Shown piece by piece: positions 1 to 10,478 of a DNA stretch of 64,000 nucleotides. The position numbers were made by a program, and so were the translations under genes. The notes under the pieces are model-generated. The model was not told the origin of the DNA, did not search any database, and saw nothing but the letters and a program-made list of their open reading frames with translations. Origin of the DNA: Primula veris (Eukaryota; Streptophyta; Magnoliopsida; Ericales; Primulaceae); NCBI GenBank assembly GCA_963682055.1, contig OY821747.1:31680126-31744125 (forward strand), read 5' to 3'. The stretch's first letter is position 1. Each line of letters opens with the position of its first letter.

Positions 1-2142
1 TGGGGAAGATCCATGTCGTCTTCTTCATCTTGCAGGAGCTTTTTTGCATTTAGCTCCCCGTTTTCTTCGACATGGACAGATATTAATAATGAATGTTTTG
101 ACGAGAATATTGGAATGATCTCTGGGGGTCATTCTTTGACATTGGGAAGGTTGTATGCTTGGGAGAGTAAGTTATATCAAGAGGTTAAGGTAATATCCTA
201 CTCGTCATTTTGGCTTGTTTGGTTGCGGCTTCTGAGCTCAGCTTTTCTGCTTAAATCTGGACTGAATTTTGTTAATCAGCTTAAAAAGATGATGTTGTAT
301 GGATTATTAGCATGAAAAAGGCACTAAAAAGTACTTATTTGATTCAAAGCTATAATTCGATGATGCAAGTCCTTGGGGATTGTTTCGCTGCAACTTTAAT
401 GCTCAATTTTCTGTTTTTCTTATTTTCCCTGTAAGTTGTACTTATTTGGTTGGCCATGTTCTAAAATCTTACGATTTTCCGGCCTGAGGTTCGTTTCAGC
501 TTCAGATAAGCAACATATTTAGCTTCAGCCAAACAAGACCTTATTAAGCTGTTTCAGGATTTTGGCTCCTTAAAGAGCCTGGTCTGTCTCAGATTTCATC
601 ACTAATACTTGCATGCTCCAACCTGATGAAGATGAATAAAGCCTTGAAATAATGTATCTAACTGGTTATCATGATCGTGTATTTTGAACTTCTAATGTGC
701 ATTATGATGACACAGGTTGGCGAATATACGAGGAAAATGTATCAACAAAAATGCTGGCAACTGAAGAATCGGAATTCTAAGTGTAAGGGCTCGGGTTTCC
801 CGGAGAATACCAAGGCAGAAGCGAGAGATTTTTACTCCAGAATAATGGTTGCCATTCGTCAAGTCGAAACAATTTCTAAAAGAATTGAAAAACTGAAAGA
901 GGAGGAGCTGCATCCTCAACTTATCGAATTGTTTAACGGGTATAAAGAAGTTCCTAGAAATTCGTTGAACCCTGTAAAATAAAACATATATCAAGGGTTA
1001 TTAGCAAGTAGTACATCTATCAGAAAAACAAATTTGCTTTTGTACACAAGTAACCCAACATACACAAGCAATTACTCAAGACTAAAAGAAAAACGTGATA
1101 GCTGTGATAAAACATCCTAATAAAATGGTGTATAAAATAAATATTAGGTTTTGGTATTTAATTAGTATCCAACCTATGAATTAGTATCCAAATTCCAACC
1201 TATGAATTCTTTTTTAATTTAGTCCACCAGTTATACTGAATCACCAGCAACTGTAATGTTATTGTACTAATACCTAATTTTGTATGTTTAACAAAATAGA
1301 AAATGATTATGCGTTAGCTTGAAGCTGTGTAACTGATCCATTTACTAATGTATGCAAGTTTCTTAATCTGAATTTTCTCTTGCAGTTTTATGAGTACTTG
1401 GAAGAGTATGTTGGAAACACATAAAGCACAAAAAGAAGCGATTTCAGAGATAAAAAGATTGACCAATAAGAATTTTGCGGAATTGTGCAACGACTCTCAT
1501 CGCCTCACCACTTTTCGACTCGAAGCCGAAGTTCAAAATTGGAGTATTTGTTTTGTGGAGTATCTCTCGGCCCAAAAGGCATATGCCGAGGCTCTTAATG
1601 GTTGGCTCTCAAAATACATTTCTCCTCATGTTGGTTCCCACACTAGAGGTAAGTTCCTGCGCATGCCGTTTACTGATGATCCACCGTCATTTTCTATCAC
1701 TCGTGGGTGGTCAAATTTACTCAACAATTTACCTGAAAAGCCTGTAACACATGCGATGACGAGCTTGGGAAAAGATATGCGAGATTTGTGGGCCCAACAA
1801 GGAGATGAGCAATTGCAAAAGAGAAAAGTTGACGGGCTCACTAAGGAGCTTGATAGGAGTGTAAATGCTTTGAAAAGAGAAGAGGGAAAATTGGTACAAA
1901 ATGTATTATATCGTGTCGAATACTTAAATGAGAGAAAACGTTTGTTGGATGATTCAAGGAAAAAGCTCAAGATGGAAAAGGAGAAGCATTGTGATATCAC
2001 GAAAGAGACTCAACAAAACACTTTACGTGTATTTCAAAGCGGCTTTGGTTCGGTTTTTGATTCTTTGATCGAGTTTTCAAAGGGGTCTATGAAGATGTAT
2101 GTTGATCTTTTGGCGGATTTTGAAATGAAGGTAAACAAGTAA
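1..2142 (+). CDS. DUF632-family protein (NRG2-like), 3' part, three exons
   Basis: Coding segments 1-189, 716-939 and 1386-2142 splice in frame and give 389 residues up to TAA; the 5' part lies outside the window. Junctions are AAG|GTAATA to CACAG|GTTGG (phase 0) and AACGG|GTATAA to TTGCAG|TTTTATG (phase 2). The order of family hallmarks is a serine-rich stretch, then 'TLGRLYAWESKLYQEVK', 'ISKRIEKLKEEELHPQL', 'WKSMLETHKAQK', 'EAEVQNW' and 'MRDLWAQQ', as in plant DUF632 proteins related to NITRATE REGULATORY GENE2. These are coiled-coil, probably regulatory proteins; some members act in nitrate signalling. The end of the protein is strongly helical and charged. No frameshift or stop is seen. 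The family is clear; the exact function is inferred from family membership only. Confidence 0.9.
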
Positions 2143-3187
2143 GAGTTTAGGAAAGGGATTGGATTGTTTTTGGTTTCATTCTTTTGTTTTTGGAGTTTGA
2201 ACCCCTCGTAGCAGTAGTTTTTGGATTTCAAAACAATTTTACTATCGCAGACCTCGTAGATTGTAGTTCAAAACAATTAATCTCGGAATGGTAAGTAAGA
2301 CTGTTTTGCAGAACATAACACCTACCTAGTATCAAGTTTCAAGTTTATAAACCTGAAAGAAACAAGGCTTGGAAAACTGTAATCATATTCTACGTTCTCG
2401 ATACTTTTTTCTAAATACATTCCCAGATGTCCTGGCCTGCCGAGGCGCTAGGCTCTGGTCGGTCATCCTTTTACAGCGTTGTCCAAAAACAAATATACTG
2501 TTAAACTGAAAACTAGTTGTGTTCTGTAAAGAGTGGAACAAAGTTTCTACTACCTGTTTGATTTGAAGAAGTTAAAACTTAAAAGTGATATCCGGTGAAT
2601 AGAAATACTTTTACTAAAAAAAAGCAAGGTATTCGATTTAATATTCAAATGCATACTTTTAACGGAGACGAGTATATAATTCTAGGCATGTGGTGAACAT
2701 TTTATGTTTTTGTATCTTCAAGTACGAGATGTTACTTTGCTTGGAAAAAAGCAAAGAAGAACTATTTAATTTTATTAATATAATAGTCATAAAATAATTA
2801 CATTCAAACGGAAGGTAAACGACCAACAAGCTGTGCCGCTAGACCTTTTTGAAAACAAAGTAAAAGTAAAATTAGAGGTCAACCAGCAAGTCTGATCGAT
2901 CATGCTTGGGCAACTTTGCTCTAGATTATTTCGTATCCGCTTAACGACTTTTTAACATCTAGAATCTCTTGATAATTAACCATAGGTCAACTGATGTGCA
3001 AAAAGGCAATTCAGAGAACAATCGATGGGTATGCTGTGAATTTGAGGCTGTGAGAACAGAACGAAATAATACACTGAGAGAATTGACCGATCATTTCATT
3101 GACAATTTATATTAATAAAACGGAAATAGAGTAAAATTATTATACATGAGTTTGAGATAAGGTAACAAACCGTGCCGCTAGTTTTCT
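2143..3187. other. AT-rich spacer downstream of the DUF632 gene
   Basis: No gene is recognisable. The segment holds the probable 3' UTR. Two similar short stretches near 2815-2845 and 3160-3185 each end in 'gtgccgctag', which hints at an old partial duplication. The second abuts the broken ORF at 3188. Confidence 0.4.
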
Positions 3188-3619
3188 TTAAACAGCAAAT
3201 CCTAACATTGTAAAGACATATTCAGCCGAACCTGCAGTCAACACATTTCTGTTCATAACTTTATGCACTCTCCGAAGAAGCTTCACAGACTCAGTAGCTA
3301 AAAACTCAAATGTATCAAATGCAAAAGATATGAAACTGTGCTGATTGTCTTGACATGGCTTCTCATGTTTATCTACATTTGTTGCCGCTGCAGTAGTATC
3401 TGCGTGATCCACGGTAAATTCTCCAATACCAAACCCCGGCGAAACGCCGGTAAGATCAACATTTGAATGTTTCCCACCGCTGCAGCTGTAAACAAGAACG
3501 TCTGCTGGGCTAAGGGTAGATTTGCACTCAGATGAATCCGTAAGAAAGTTCACAAGTGCCTCTTTTCTGGCTGAAATTTCTGCTCTCCAAATAATGTCAT
3601 ACAATACATCTTTAATCAA
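3188..3619 (-). pseudogene. Fragment of an RT-type element C-terminal, endonuclease-like domain
   Basis: A 143-codon open frame without an ATG; upstream on the minus strand the frame runs into a TAA within about 20 nt. It carries 'KEALVNFL', 'SPADVLVYS', 'NVDLTGVSP' and 'HSFISFAFDTFEFL'. I recall this order from the C-terminal part of plant reverse-transcriptase-containing mobile-element proteins. The PAD...VDLTG core looks like a PD-(D/E)XK nuclease fold, but that is inference. The frame stops just after 'LGFAV', where related proteins continue, so both ends are truncated. It is most likely a dead element fragment rather than a host gene. Confidence 0.45.
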
Positions 3620-3883
3620 GTCGTGGCGGTATTAGTTTTGATTTAATTTTGATGTCATACAATTCATTTAGTTTTGATTTAATTCTTGCTATAGTTTTCG
3701 ATTTGTCAATCGAGTTTCGAAAGTCCGGTATAAAGAATCGGACACCGAACTAACTGTTTTGCTGAAAAACAACTCAATAGGGTTAAGTAGCATTTTACTA
3801 TGTAAAATTGTAAACATTATTATGCTGACATCTCCAATTTAGGGGGGGAATGCAACTTTATAGACGGTTTTTGACTCCGAATA

Positions 3884-3888
3884 ATTAC
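3884..3888. repeat. Left target-site duplication ATTAC of the gypsy element
   Basis: ATTAC precedes the 5' LTR and recurs directly after the 3' LTR at 21258-21262. This shows the element is a complete insertion at its original site. Confidence 0.95.
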
Positions 3889-4456
3889 TGATAGAACACA
3901 AAAATCAGACCCGAATATTTTATTCGGGTCATAATCAACCCACTTTATAAATGGGCATCCAACGCTTAAATGGGTCATCTCATATTGGTTGTAGGGATTG
4001 AGGGGCTACAACACAAAGCCCAAGCCCAATCAAAGGGGGACCCTTGTCTGAGAAATCCCTGGGATGAAGACATTTGTCACTATCCTAGAAGGCGCAGTTG
4101 CCTATAAATAGCCCACTACCCCTCCTAGAAAAGGACCAGAAAATCTATCCAAAAAATATAGAGAGAAGTTAAGAAAAGAGAGAAACTAACCAAAGCATAT
4201 CACTTCAAGAAACAAACCGAGAAAAGACAGCCGAGCATCGAATAAAAGAGGAGAAAGATCAAGACGAGGGATTAAATAGTTATATCGAGCATAATCGTAA
4301 AATCGGAATACGAATCCGAACAAGTGTAATAGTCCGAACAAGGACAAGAATCCGAGTCATAATAAAGATCAGGAAGCATCATTTATTCTCGGTCGATTTG
4401 TCATTTTATCTTTGTTGAAAAGCCTAACGCAACCGACCAAAGTTATGGCTTTATCA
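3889..4456 (+). repeat. 5' LTR of the gypsy element (568 bp)
   Basis: Starts TGATAGAACAC and ends GGCTTTATCA, so the short terminal inverted repeat is TGATA/TATCA. It contains a TATA box at 4103-4110 and AATAAA at 4241-4246. It is identical to the 3' LTR except at 4133. Confidence 0.96.
4103..4110 (+). promoter_or_regulatory. LTR TATA box (TATAAATA)
   Basis: CCTATAAATAGCCC is a canonical plant TATA context. By position it would start transcription near 4135-4145, which defines the U3/R border. The matching copy in the 3' LTR is at 20904-20911. Confidence 0.8.
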
Positions 4457-4458
4457 AA

Positions 4459-4476
4459 TGGCGCCGTCTTCGGGAA
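4459..4476 (+). other. Primer binding site
   Basis: TGGCGCCGTCTTCGGGAA starts two bases after the LTR. Its first nine bases fit the complement of the plant tRNA-Asp 3' end; the later bases fit less well, so the tRNA identity is tentative. Confidence 0.7.
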
Positions 4477-4535
4477 TCATCTAGTTCCCAACTAGTTTAG
4501 AATTCGAATACCAATACTCTGCCAGACGAGCGACA

Positions 4536-7500
4536 ATGGTTACCAATGTAGAGGAAACCCATCCCGAGATAGTAGAAACCAATAACCAAAACACACAAAT
4601 TAGCCAACAAGACCTCGACGATCTACTCGCTATCCGCGACAGATATGAAGCTATCCAATCCGGAAACCAACCAACAAACTCCTACGCAAACCAAGAACAA
4701 CCGGTCGAACCACCCCGACATTTCATCGAAGGAATTGTCGACGAACACATTTCGTCCTCGGATGACGAACAAGACGTGCCCGTATTAAGGCGTGCACGAA
4801 GACGCTTAACCGGGTCCCAAGCAGGGCCGAGCTCAAGAGTCCCTTTGCCCACGACCTCGGTCAACTCTGGTGCCCGTTTACAAACGGACGAGGCTCATCA
4901 GTTTGGCATGCCCGAGGAACGTGTACTCGGACAGTCGCCACGACTGCCGACTAATTCTCCGAGGATGATTACACCACCCACGGTGGAGGTACAACATGTC
5001 GTTCCATTAGCCGATGAAAGGAACTACACACAGCTACAAGCTCAGCTGGCGGCATGCATGACGGCCATGACAGCGGCCGGCATCGTATTGCCAGTTATCC
5101 AACCCAACAAAGACCCACGCCATGAAGTGGAAGATTCTGCCTACAGGGCCGCCCTGGAGGCAGCGGGTCGGCGAACCGATACAAGAGTCCCCCACCAAGG
5201 GGGCAATGTCCCAATAACTATCGTCCATCCGAACACACATACGGAACGTGTCCACACAAACACGAAGGACGATAGATATCCCGATTACAGGATCGGGGAG
5301 GGATATGGCCCACCACCACATCAGGAAGGATACCCTCCCCCCTACCAAGTCACGGATGACGCGTTCCAACAGGCTTGGAACGTATGCCAAGAAACCCCGT
5401 GTGCTGAACAGATCACGCGGTACCGCAATCCTATGGGGTTCGTCATCCCCGAATTCAGGCTCTATGATGGAAAGAGTTGCCCTATCGACCATCTGAGGCA
5501 CTACAAGACGAAGATGGAACTGTGGAGTGACGACCATGCACTGATGTGCAAATTTTTCAAAAACAGCTTGGGTCAAGAGGCTTCGTCATGGTATCATAAC
5601 TTACCACGGGGCTCCATTAGAAACTGGGCAGAACTGCTAAGAGCGTACTCCACCCGGTACGCTGCTCATCGAAAAAAGAAGGTTAGTATCGAAACCCTTC
5701 TTAAAATGACGATGATGCCAAATGAAAGGCTCAACGATTACTGCATACGTTTCATCGACGTAGCAAACCAGATTCCACGATACGCCAATAATATAGCCAT
5801 CCAAAATTTTATCAATTCCATCCCTAATGGCTATTGGGCGAGAAGGAAGTTCATAGGCAAAAACTTCCCGACCACTGATTCCCTGCTAGCCTATTGTACC
5901 CACCTCACCGATAAAAACGACGAACTGCGTTTCCTAAACCGAACTCTACCAAGAAGAGAGTCGGTCCGTGAGGCACAGGTGGGTCGCAAAAGAGTTAGAA
6001 ATAGCAGGGGAGAAGCATTCCAACCGACCAGAAAGGGCAAAGAGCCCGAGGTCCATAGCAGGGGAGAGCGACCACGAGCACTAGAGCCTAAACCGCTCCA
6101 GATTGCATACCCAACACCGACCAACGAACATAAACCGCTCCAGCTCACCTACCCGATGCCACCCAAGCCATTTCAACAGGTTCGGCCCCAAGAGAGGGAA
6201 CTCCGAAACACTTTCGGACCGGTCGAACTGCGATACACTTTCAACCTGTCTGCTGAAGATATCCTCAAGGAGATATGCAGAGAAAGTTGGTATTCCCGAC
6301 CACAACCGATCATCTCTCCCCCCAGTCAGAGAGATTCCAAGCTCTTCTGCGCATATCACGAGGATCACGGCCATCTCACTGAGCATTGCCGTAACCTACG
6401 ATGGAGAATGAACCAGTGGGGCGATGCAGGATACCTAGCCAAGTTCATCAAAGGAGCTGGGAATAAAGGCAAACAACTGGCCATCGAGGGATCTGACAAC
6501 CGGCAAGGCAAAACGATCAATGTCGTTCATATGTCACGACCCAAGGGCCCAGGCGGGGAACGATCACGACAACGGCAGCTGGCCCACTTTAGCCAAGTAG
6601 CCAAGACATCACAGGCGTCGACTTCAAAACGACAGTGCACACCACGACGATATCCGCCCATTTCTTTTTCGGATCTTGACGAAGAAGGGGTGATATACCC
6701 CCACGGTGACGCCATTAACCTCCGTGTTCAAATCGGCCTAGACACAGTCGGCAGGGTACTTGTCGACCAAGGAGCCTCTTGTCATATCATGTACAAAGAG
6801 CTTTTCGACAAGATGGAACTCAAGCTGCAAGATCTTCAGCCTACCGATGTCACACTGATCGGATTCATCTCCGAAACGACCAAACCTTTGGGTAAGATCG
6901 TCCTCAGTGTCACAACAGGGTCCATGTCGGTTCCCGTGGAGTTCTTAGTGGTCGACGACCATTCTGGGCACAACGCAATATTGGGCCGACCTTGGCTACA
7001 TGCCATGAAGGCCATACCCTCGACCTATCACCAAAAGGTCAAATACCCGAATGATAGGGGGGCGATCGAGACAGCCAGAGGATGTCAAGAAGATTCAAGA
7101 CGCTGCGAGGACATCACCGCGACCCTCCAAAAACAACGAAGCCCTGTGGAACAACCCACCAGCACAAAGAAGCTGATCAGCCAAATATCCAAAGCCGAAA
7201 GGGTTGTCGAAGAACAAGTAGGAGAGACACTTAGGAAGGTGTATATCCCGGATATGGACGAGGAGCACTATTTCCTCCTCGGCGATAACCTTCCAAAACA
7301 GGAATCCGAGGAGTTAGAAGCGTTCCTTTTCAGCAACATTGATAAATTCGCCTGGAGCCCTAAAGACATGCCGGGCCTAGACCCCACTACAGCATGCCAC
7401 CACCTAAGTGTAAACGCCGAGTACAAGCCAATAGCACAGAGAAGCAGAAAAGTCTCGGTACAGCACAGAGCAGCTATAGTCGCTGAAGTACAAAAGCTAT

Positions 7501-10454
7501 TGGAGGCTGGAGCCATAAGGGAGGTTTACTATCCAAAATGGTTGTCCAACCCGGTCGTCGTCCCTAAGAAGAACGGGAAGGAAAGAGTCTGTATAGACTT
7601 CACCAACCTCAATAAAGCCTGCCCGAGGGACCACTTTCCCCTTCCGAGGATCGATCAACTGGTGGACGCAACAGCAGGAGCGGAACGGATGACCTTCCTT
7701 GATGCGTACTCAGGATACCATCAAATTCCCCTCGCCTGCGAAGATCAAGAAAAGACTTCATTTATATCGCCTTTGGGAAATTATTGCTACACGGTAATGC
7801 CTTTCGGTCTACGCAATGCGGGGGCAACATACCAAAGGATGATAACACGGGTATGTCGAGATCATATAGGGAAAACAATGGAGGTATACATAGACGACAT
7901 GGTCGTCAAAAGCGAAAGAGCCACGTCCCACCTTCAAGATATCAGGGACGTCTTCCGAACGCTGGGCCAGCACAAACTGAAACTCAATGCGAGCAAGTGT
8001 GCATTTGGCGTCAGCAAAGGGAAATTCTTGGGGCATATGGTTAGCCGACGAGGAATAGAGGCTAATCCCGATCAAATAACGGCTCTACGAAACCTAGCGG
8101 CGCCCAAGAATAAGAAACAGGTACAAGAGCTCACGGGAATGATGGCCGCGCTGAGCAGGTTCATTAGCCGATCCGCAGATAAGGGACGGTCGTTTTTCGA
8201 ATCGCTCAAGAAGAATAGAAAATTCGTCTGGGACCCGGAATGTGAAGTCTCATTCAACAATCTCAAAGAGTACTTGAGGACACTGCCACTGCTGGTAAGG
8301 CCGAACAAAGGAGACATTCTGGCATGCTACCTAGCAGTTTCCACTACAGCTGTGAGCGCAGTCATCCTACGGGAAGAAGGTCGCGAACAATTTCCGATCT
8401 ACTTCGTCAGCAAGACTCTGGTCGAAGCCGAAACACGTTATCTACCCTTGGAAAAGCTGTGCCTGGCATTGGTCGTCGCAACCAGGAAGTTGCCACACTA
8501 TTTCATAGCTCATCAGGTCCGGGTATATACAAAGTTTCATATTAAAGAGTCACTTCGACGGACGGACATTAGCGGCCGAGTTGCCGCCTGGGGGGTCGAG
8601 CTATCCCAATTTCATATCGAATTCGCGCCCCGCCATGCCATAAAGGGACAAGTCCTGGCCGATTTCGTCGCAGAATTCACCGAAGGCTATGACGAGCCTT
8701 TGGCACTCTCTCCCCAATCGCACTGGCAGATACATGTCGACGGATCAGCCACCAAGGACGGATCAGGAGCAGGGATCGTCCTGAAATCTAGAGAGGGAGC
8801 AATCATCGAAAAAAGCATAAAACTGGGCTTCCGAGCTACCAACAATGAGGCAGAATACGAGGCCATGATAAATGGCATGCTTATTGCCCGGTCCCTCGGA
8901 TGCTCCCACTTAATTGCCAGCTCAGACTCCATGCTCATTGTCAATCAAGCCATCGGCGAGTACCAAGCGAAAGATGATAGAATGATCCTCTACCAAGAAA
9001 AAGTCCAAAGCTTGATGGCCACCTTCGAACACTGCGAGTTAGTAAGAATCAATCGCACCGAGAATGCACATGCTGATGCATTGGCCACCCTAGCCTCGAC
9101 ATTAACATTGACCGACTCCCGGTCGATCACAGTGGAACTATTGCCGACCCCGAGCATAATGAAAAGGGTAAACCGGGTGACATCGATACAGTACGAACTA
9201 GGTTGGATGGAGGACATGACCCATTATCTGCGAAGTGGAACGCTTCCGGTCGATAAGATAAAAGCGATGAAGATTGCAAGAAAATCTCCTCGATTCTGGC
9301 TATCCGAGGATGATAAACTATACAAATCCAGTTACCGGGGACCACATCTACTGTGCGTCCCGACCGAGCTACAACTGCCGGTCTTGGAGGAAATCCACGA
9401 AGGATCCTGCGGAGCACACATCAAAGGGCGATCCCTTGCAAACAAGGCAGTGACCCAAGGATATTGGTGGCCCTATATCAAGCGAGACGCCGATGCATAC
9501 GTCCAACGATGCGACAAATGCCAGCGATTCGCCAAGATACCAAGGCTCCCATCATCTATGATGACCCCGGTATCAGCACCATGGCCGTTCGCTCAATGGG
9601 CAATCGACTTGGTCGGTAAACTCCCAAGAGCACCTGGGAATGTGGAATATCTGATCGTTGCGACTGATTATTTCACCAAATGGGTCGAAGCGAAACCCCT
9701 CCGAGAAATCAAAGCCAGCAACGTCAAACAATTCATTTGGGAATACATCATAACTAGGTTCGGTATACCGTACGCGATAGTCGCCGACAACGGAACCCAG
9801 TTCAAAGATGCCAATTTACAGCTATGGTACGAGGAACTCGGTATCCGAAAATTCTATTCGACGCCGACATACCCACACGGGAACGGGCAAGCTGAAGTGT
9901 CAAACCGAACAATATTAGACGGCATCAAGACCACCCTTGAACAGGCAAAGGGGAGGTGGCCCGAGCGGCTACTCAACGTTTTATGGTCGTGCCGAACTAC
10001 ACCCAAGACGGGCACCAAGGAAACCCCGTTTAGCTTAGCATACGGTGTTGAGGCCATCATACCGACAGAGATCGGACTACCCACGCTCCGAACGACGTTG
10101 GTCGAGCAGGGAAATAATGAACAAAGAATGAGAGAAGAGCTCGACATGATAGACGAGAAACGAGAGATAGCGGCCCTTACCTTAGCAAAATACCAACAAA
10201 GCGTAAAGCAAACCTATGACAAGAGAGTAAAAGGATCTAAAGAATTCATGGTGGGAGAACTGGTGCTGCGACGAGTGACGGTCTATACCCGCAACGAAAT
10301 ACATGGCAAACTGAGCCCTACCTGGGAAGGCCCATACGAAATCGTCAAGCGAACAAGTCCAGTCTCTTACAAAATCAAAAGCGTCCTGTTCGCCAACAGC
10401 CGCGGGGAAAAGAATTCTTGGAACGTGGCTAACCTAAAGAAGTACTACGTATAG
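4536..10454 (+). CDS. gag-pol: Gag-Pol polyprotein of the Ty3/gypsy element (1972 aa, one ORF)
   Basis: The whole retroviral-type polyprotein is in one frame, starting 80 bp after the LTR. Gag (retrotransposon gag domain) spans about residues 300-460. A degenerate zinc finger 'FCAYHEDHGHLTEHC' starts near 604. Protease: the active site reads D744-Q-G-A-S in place of the usual D-T/S-G. Reverse transcriptase: D1056 in 'FLDAYSGYHQI' and 'YIDD' at 1118-1121. A connection/RNase H domain spans about 1255-1385. An extra archaeal-type RNase H spans about 1400-1520 (D1402 in 'HVDGSA', D1514 in 'HADALA'). Integrase: zinc site H1621...C1659-x2-C1662, catalytic D1691, D1751 and E1787 with 35 residues between the last two. 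A GPY/F-like motif lies near 1932. The dual RNase H places it in the Tat lineage. No stop or frameshift, consistent with very recent activity. Confidence 0.96.
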   Translation: MVTNVEETHPEIVETNNQNTQISQQDLDDLLAIRDRYEAIQSGNQPTNSYANQEQPVEPPRHFIEGIVDEHISSSDDEQDVPVLRRARRRLTGSQAGPSSRVPLPTTSVNSGARLQTDEAHQFGMPEERVLGQSPRLPTNSPRMITPPTVEVQHVVPLADERNYTQLQAQLAACMTAMTAAGIVLPVIQPNKDPRHEVEDSAYRAALEAAGRRTDTRVPHQGGNVPITIVHPNTHTERVHTNTKDDRYPDYRIGEGYGPPPHQEGYPPPYQVTDDAFQQAWNVCQETPCAEQITRYRNPMGFVIPEFRLYDGKSCPIDHLRHYKTKMELWSDDHALMCKFFKNSLGQEASSWYHNLPRGSIRNWAELLRAYSTRYAAHRKKKVSIETLLKMTMMPNERLNDYCIRFIDVANQIPRYANNIAIQNFINSIPNGYWARRKFIGKNFPTTDSLLAYCTHLTDKNDELRFLNRTLPRRESVREAQVGRKRVRNSRGEAFQPTRKGKEPEVHSRGERPRALEPKPLQIAYPTPTNEHKPLQLTYPMPPKPFQQVRPQERELRNTFGPVELRYTFNLSAEDILKEICRESWYSRPQPIISPPSQRDSKLFCAYHEDHGHLTEHCRNLRWRMNQWGDAGYLAKFIKGAGNKGKQLAIEGSDNRQGKTINVVHMSRPKGPGGERSRQRQLAHFSQVAKTSQASTSKRQCTPRRYPPISFSDLDEEGVIYPHGDAINLRVQIGLDTVGRVLVDQGASCHIMYKELFDKMELKLQDLQPTDVTLIGFISETTKPLGKIVLSVTTGSMSVPVEFLVVDDHSGHNAILGRPWLHAMKAIPSTYHQKVKYPNDRGAIETARGCQEDSRRCEDITATLQKQRSPVEQPTSTKKLISQISKAERVVEEQVGETLRKVYIPDMDEEHYFLLGDNLPKQESEELEAFLFSNIDKFAWSPKDMPGLDPTTACHHLSVNAEYKPIAQRSRKVSVQHRAAIVAEVQKLLEAGAIREVYYPKWLSNPVVVPKKNGKERVCIDFTNLNKACPRDHFPLPRIDQLVDATAGAERMTFLDAYSGYHQIPLACEDQEKTSFISPLGNYCYTVMPFGLRNAGATYQRMITRVCRDHIGKTMEVYIDDMVVKSERATSHLQDIRDVFRTLGQHKLKLNASKCAFGVSKGKFLGHMVSRRGIEANPDQITALRNLAAPKNKKQVQELTGMMAALSRFISRSADKGRSFFESLKKNRKFVWDPECEVSFNNLKEYLRTLPLLVRPNKGDILACYLAVSTTAVSAVILREEGREQFPIYFVSKTLVEAETRYLPLEKLCLALVVATRKLPHYFIAHQVRVYTKFHIKESLRRTDISGRVAAWGVELSQFHIEFAPRHAIKGQVLADFVAEFTEGYDEPLALSPQSHWQIHVDGSATKDGSGAGIVLKSREGAIIEKSIKLGFRATNNEAEYEAMINGMLIARSLGCSHLIASSDSMLIVNQAIGEYQAKDDRMILYQEKVQSLMATFEHCELVRINRTENAHADALATLASTLTLTDSRSITVELLPTPSIMKRVNRVTSIQYELGWMEDMTHYLRSGTLPVDKIKAMKIARKSPRFWLSEDDKLYKSSYRGPHLLCVPTELQLPVLEEIHEGSCGAHIKGRSLANKAVTQGYWWPYIKRDADAYVQRCDKCQRFAKIPRLPSSMMTPVSAPWPFAQWAIDLVGKLPRAPGNVEYLIVATDYFTKWVEAKPLREIKASNVKQFIWEYIITRFGIPYAIVADNGTQFKDANLQLWYEELGIRKFYSTPTYPHGNGQAEVSNRTILDGIKTTLEQAKGRWPERLLNVLWSCRTTPKTGTKETPFSLAYGVEAIIPTEIGLPTLRTTLVEQGNNEQRMREELDMIDEKREIAALTLAKYQQSVKQTYDKRVKGSKEFMVGELVLRRVTVYTRNEIHGKLSPTWEGPYEIVKRTSPVSYKIKSVLFANSRGEKNSWNVANLKKYYV

Positions 10455-10478
10455 GCAATGCTCCGAATACAAGTACAG

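Noticed and set aside
4682..10147. Many short open frames in other frames and on the opposite strand of gag-pol
   Set aside because: Shadows of the 1972-codon frame, which has full domain support.
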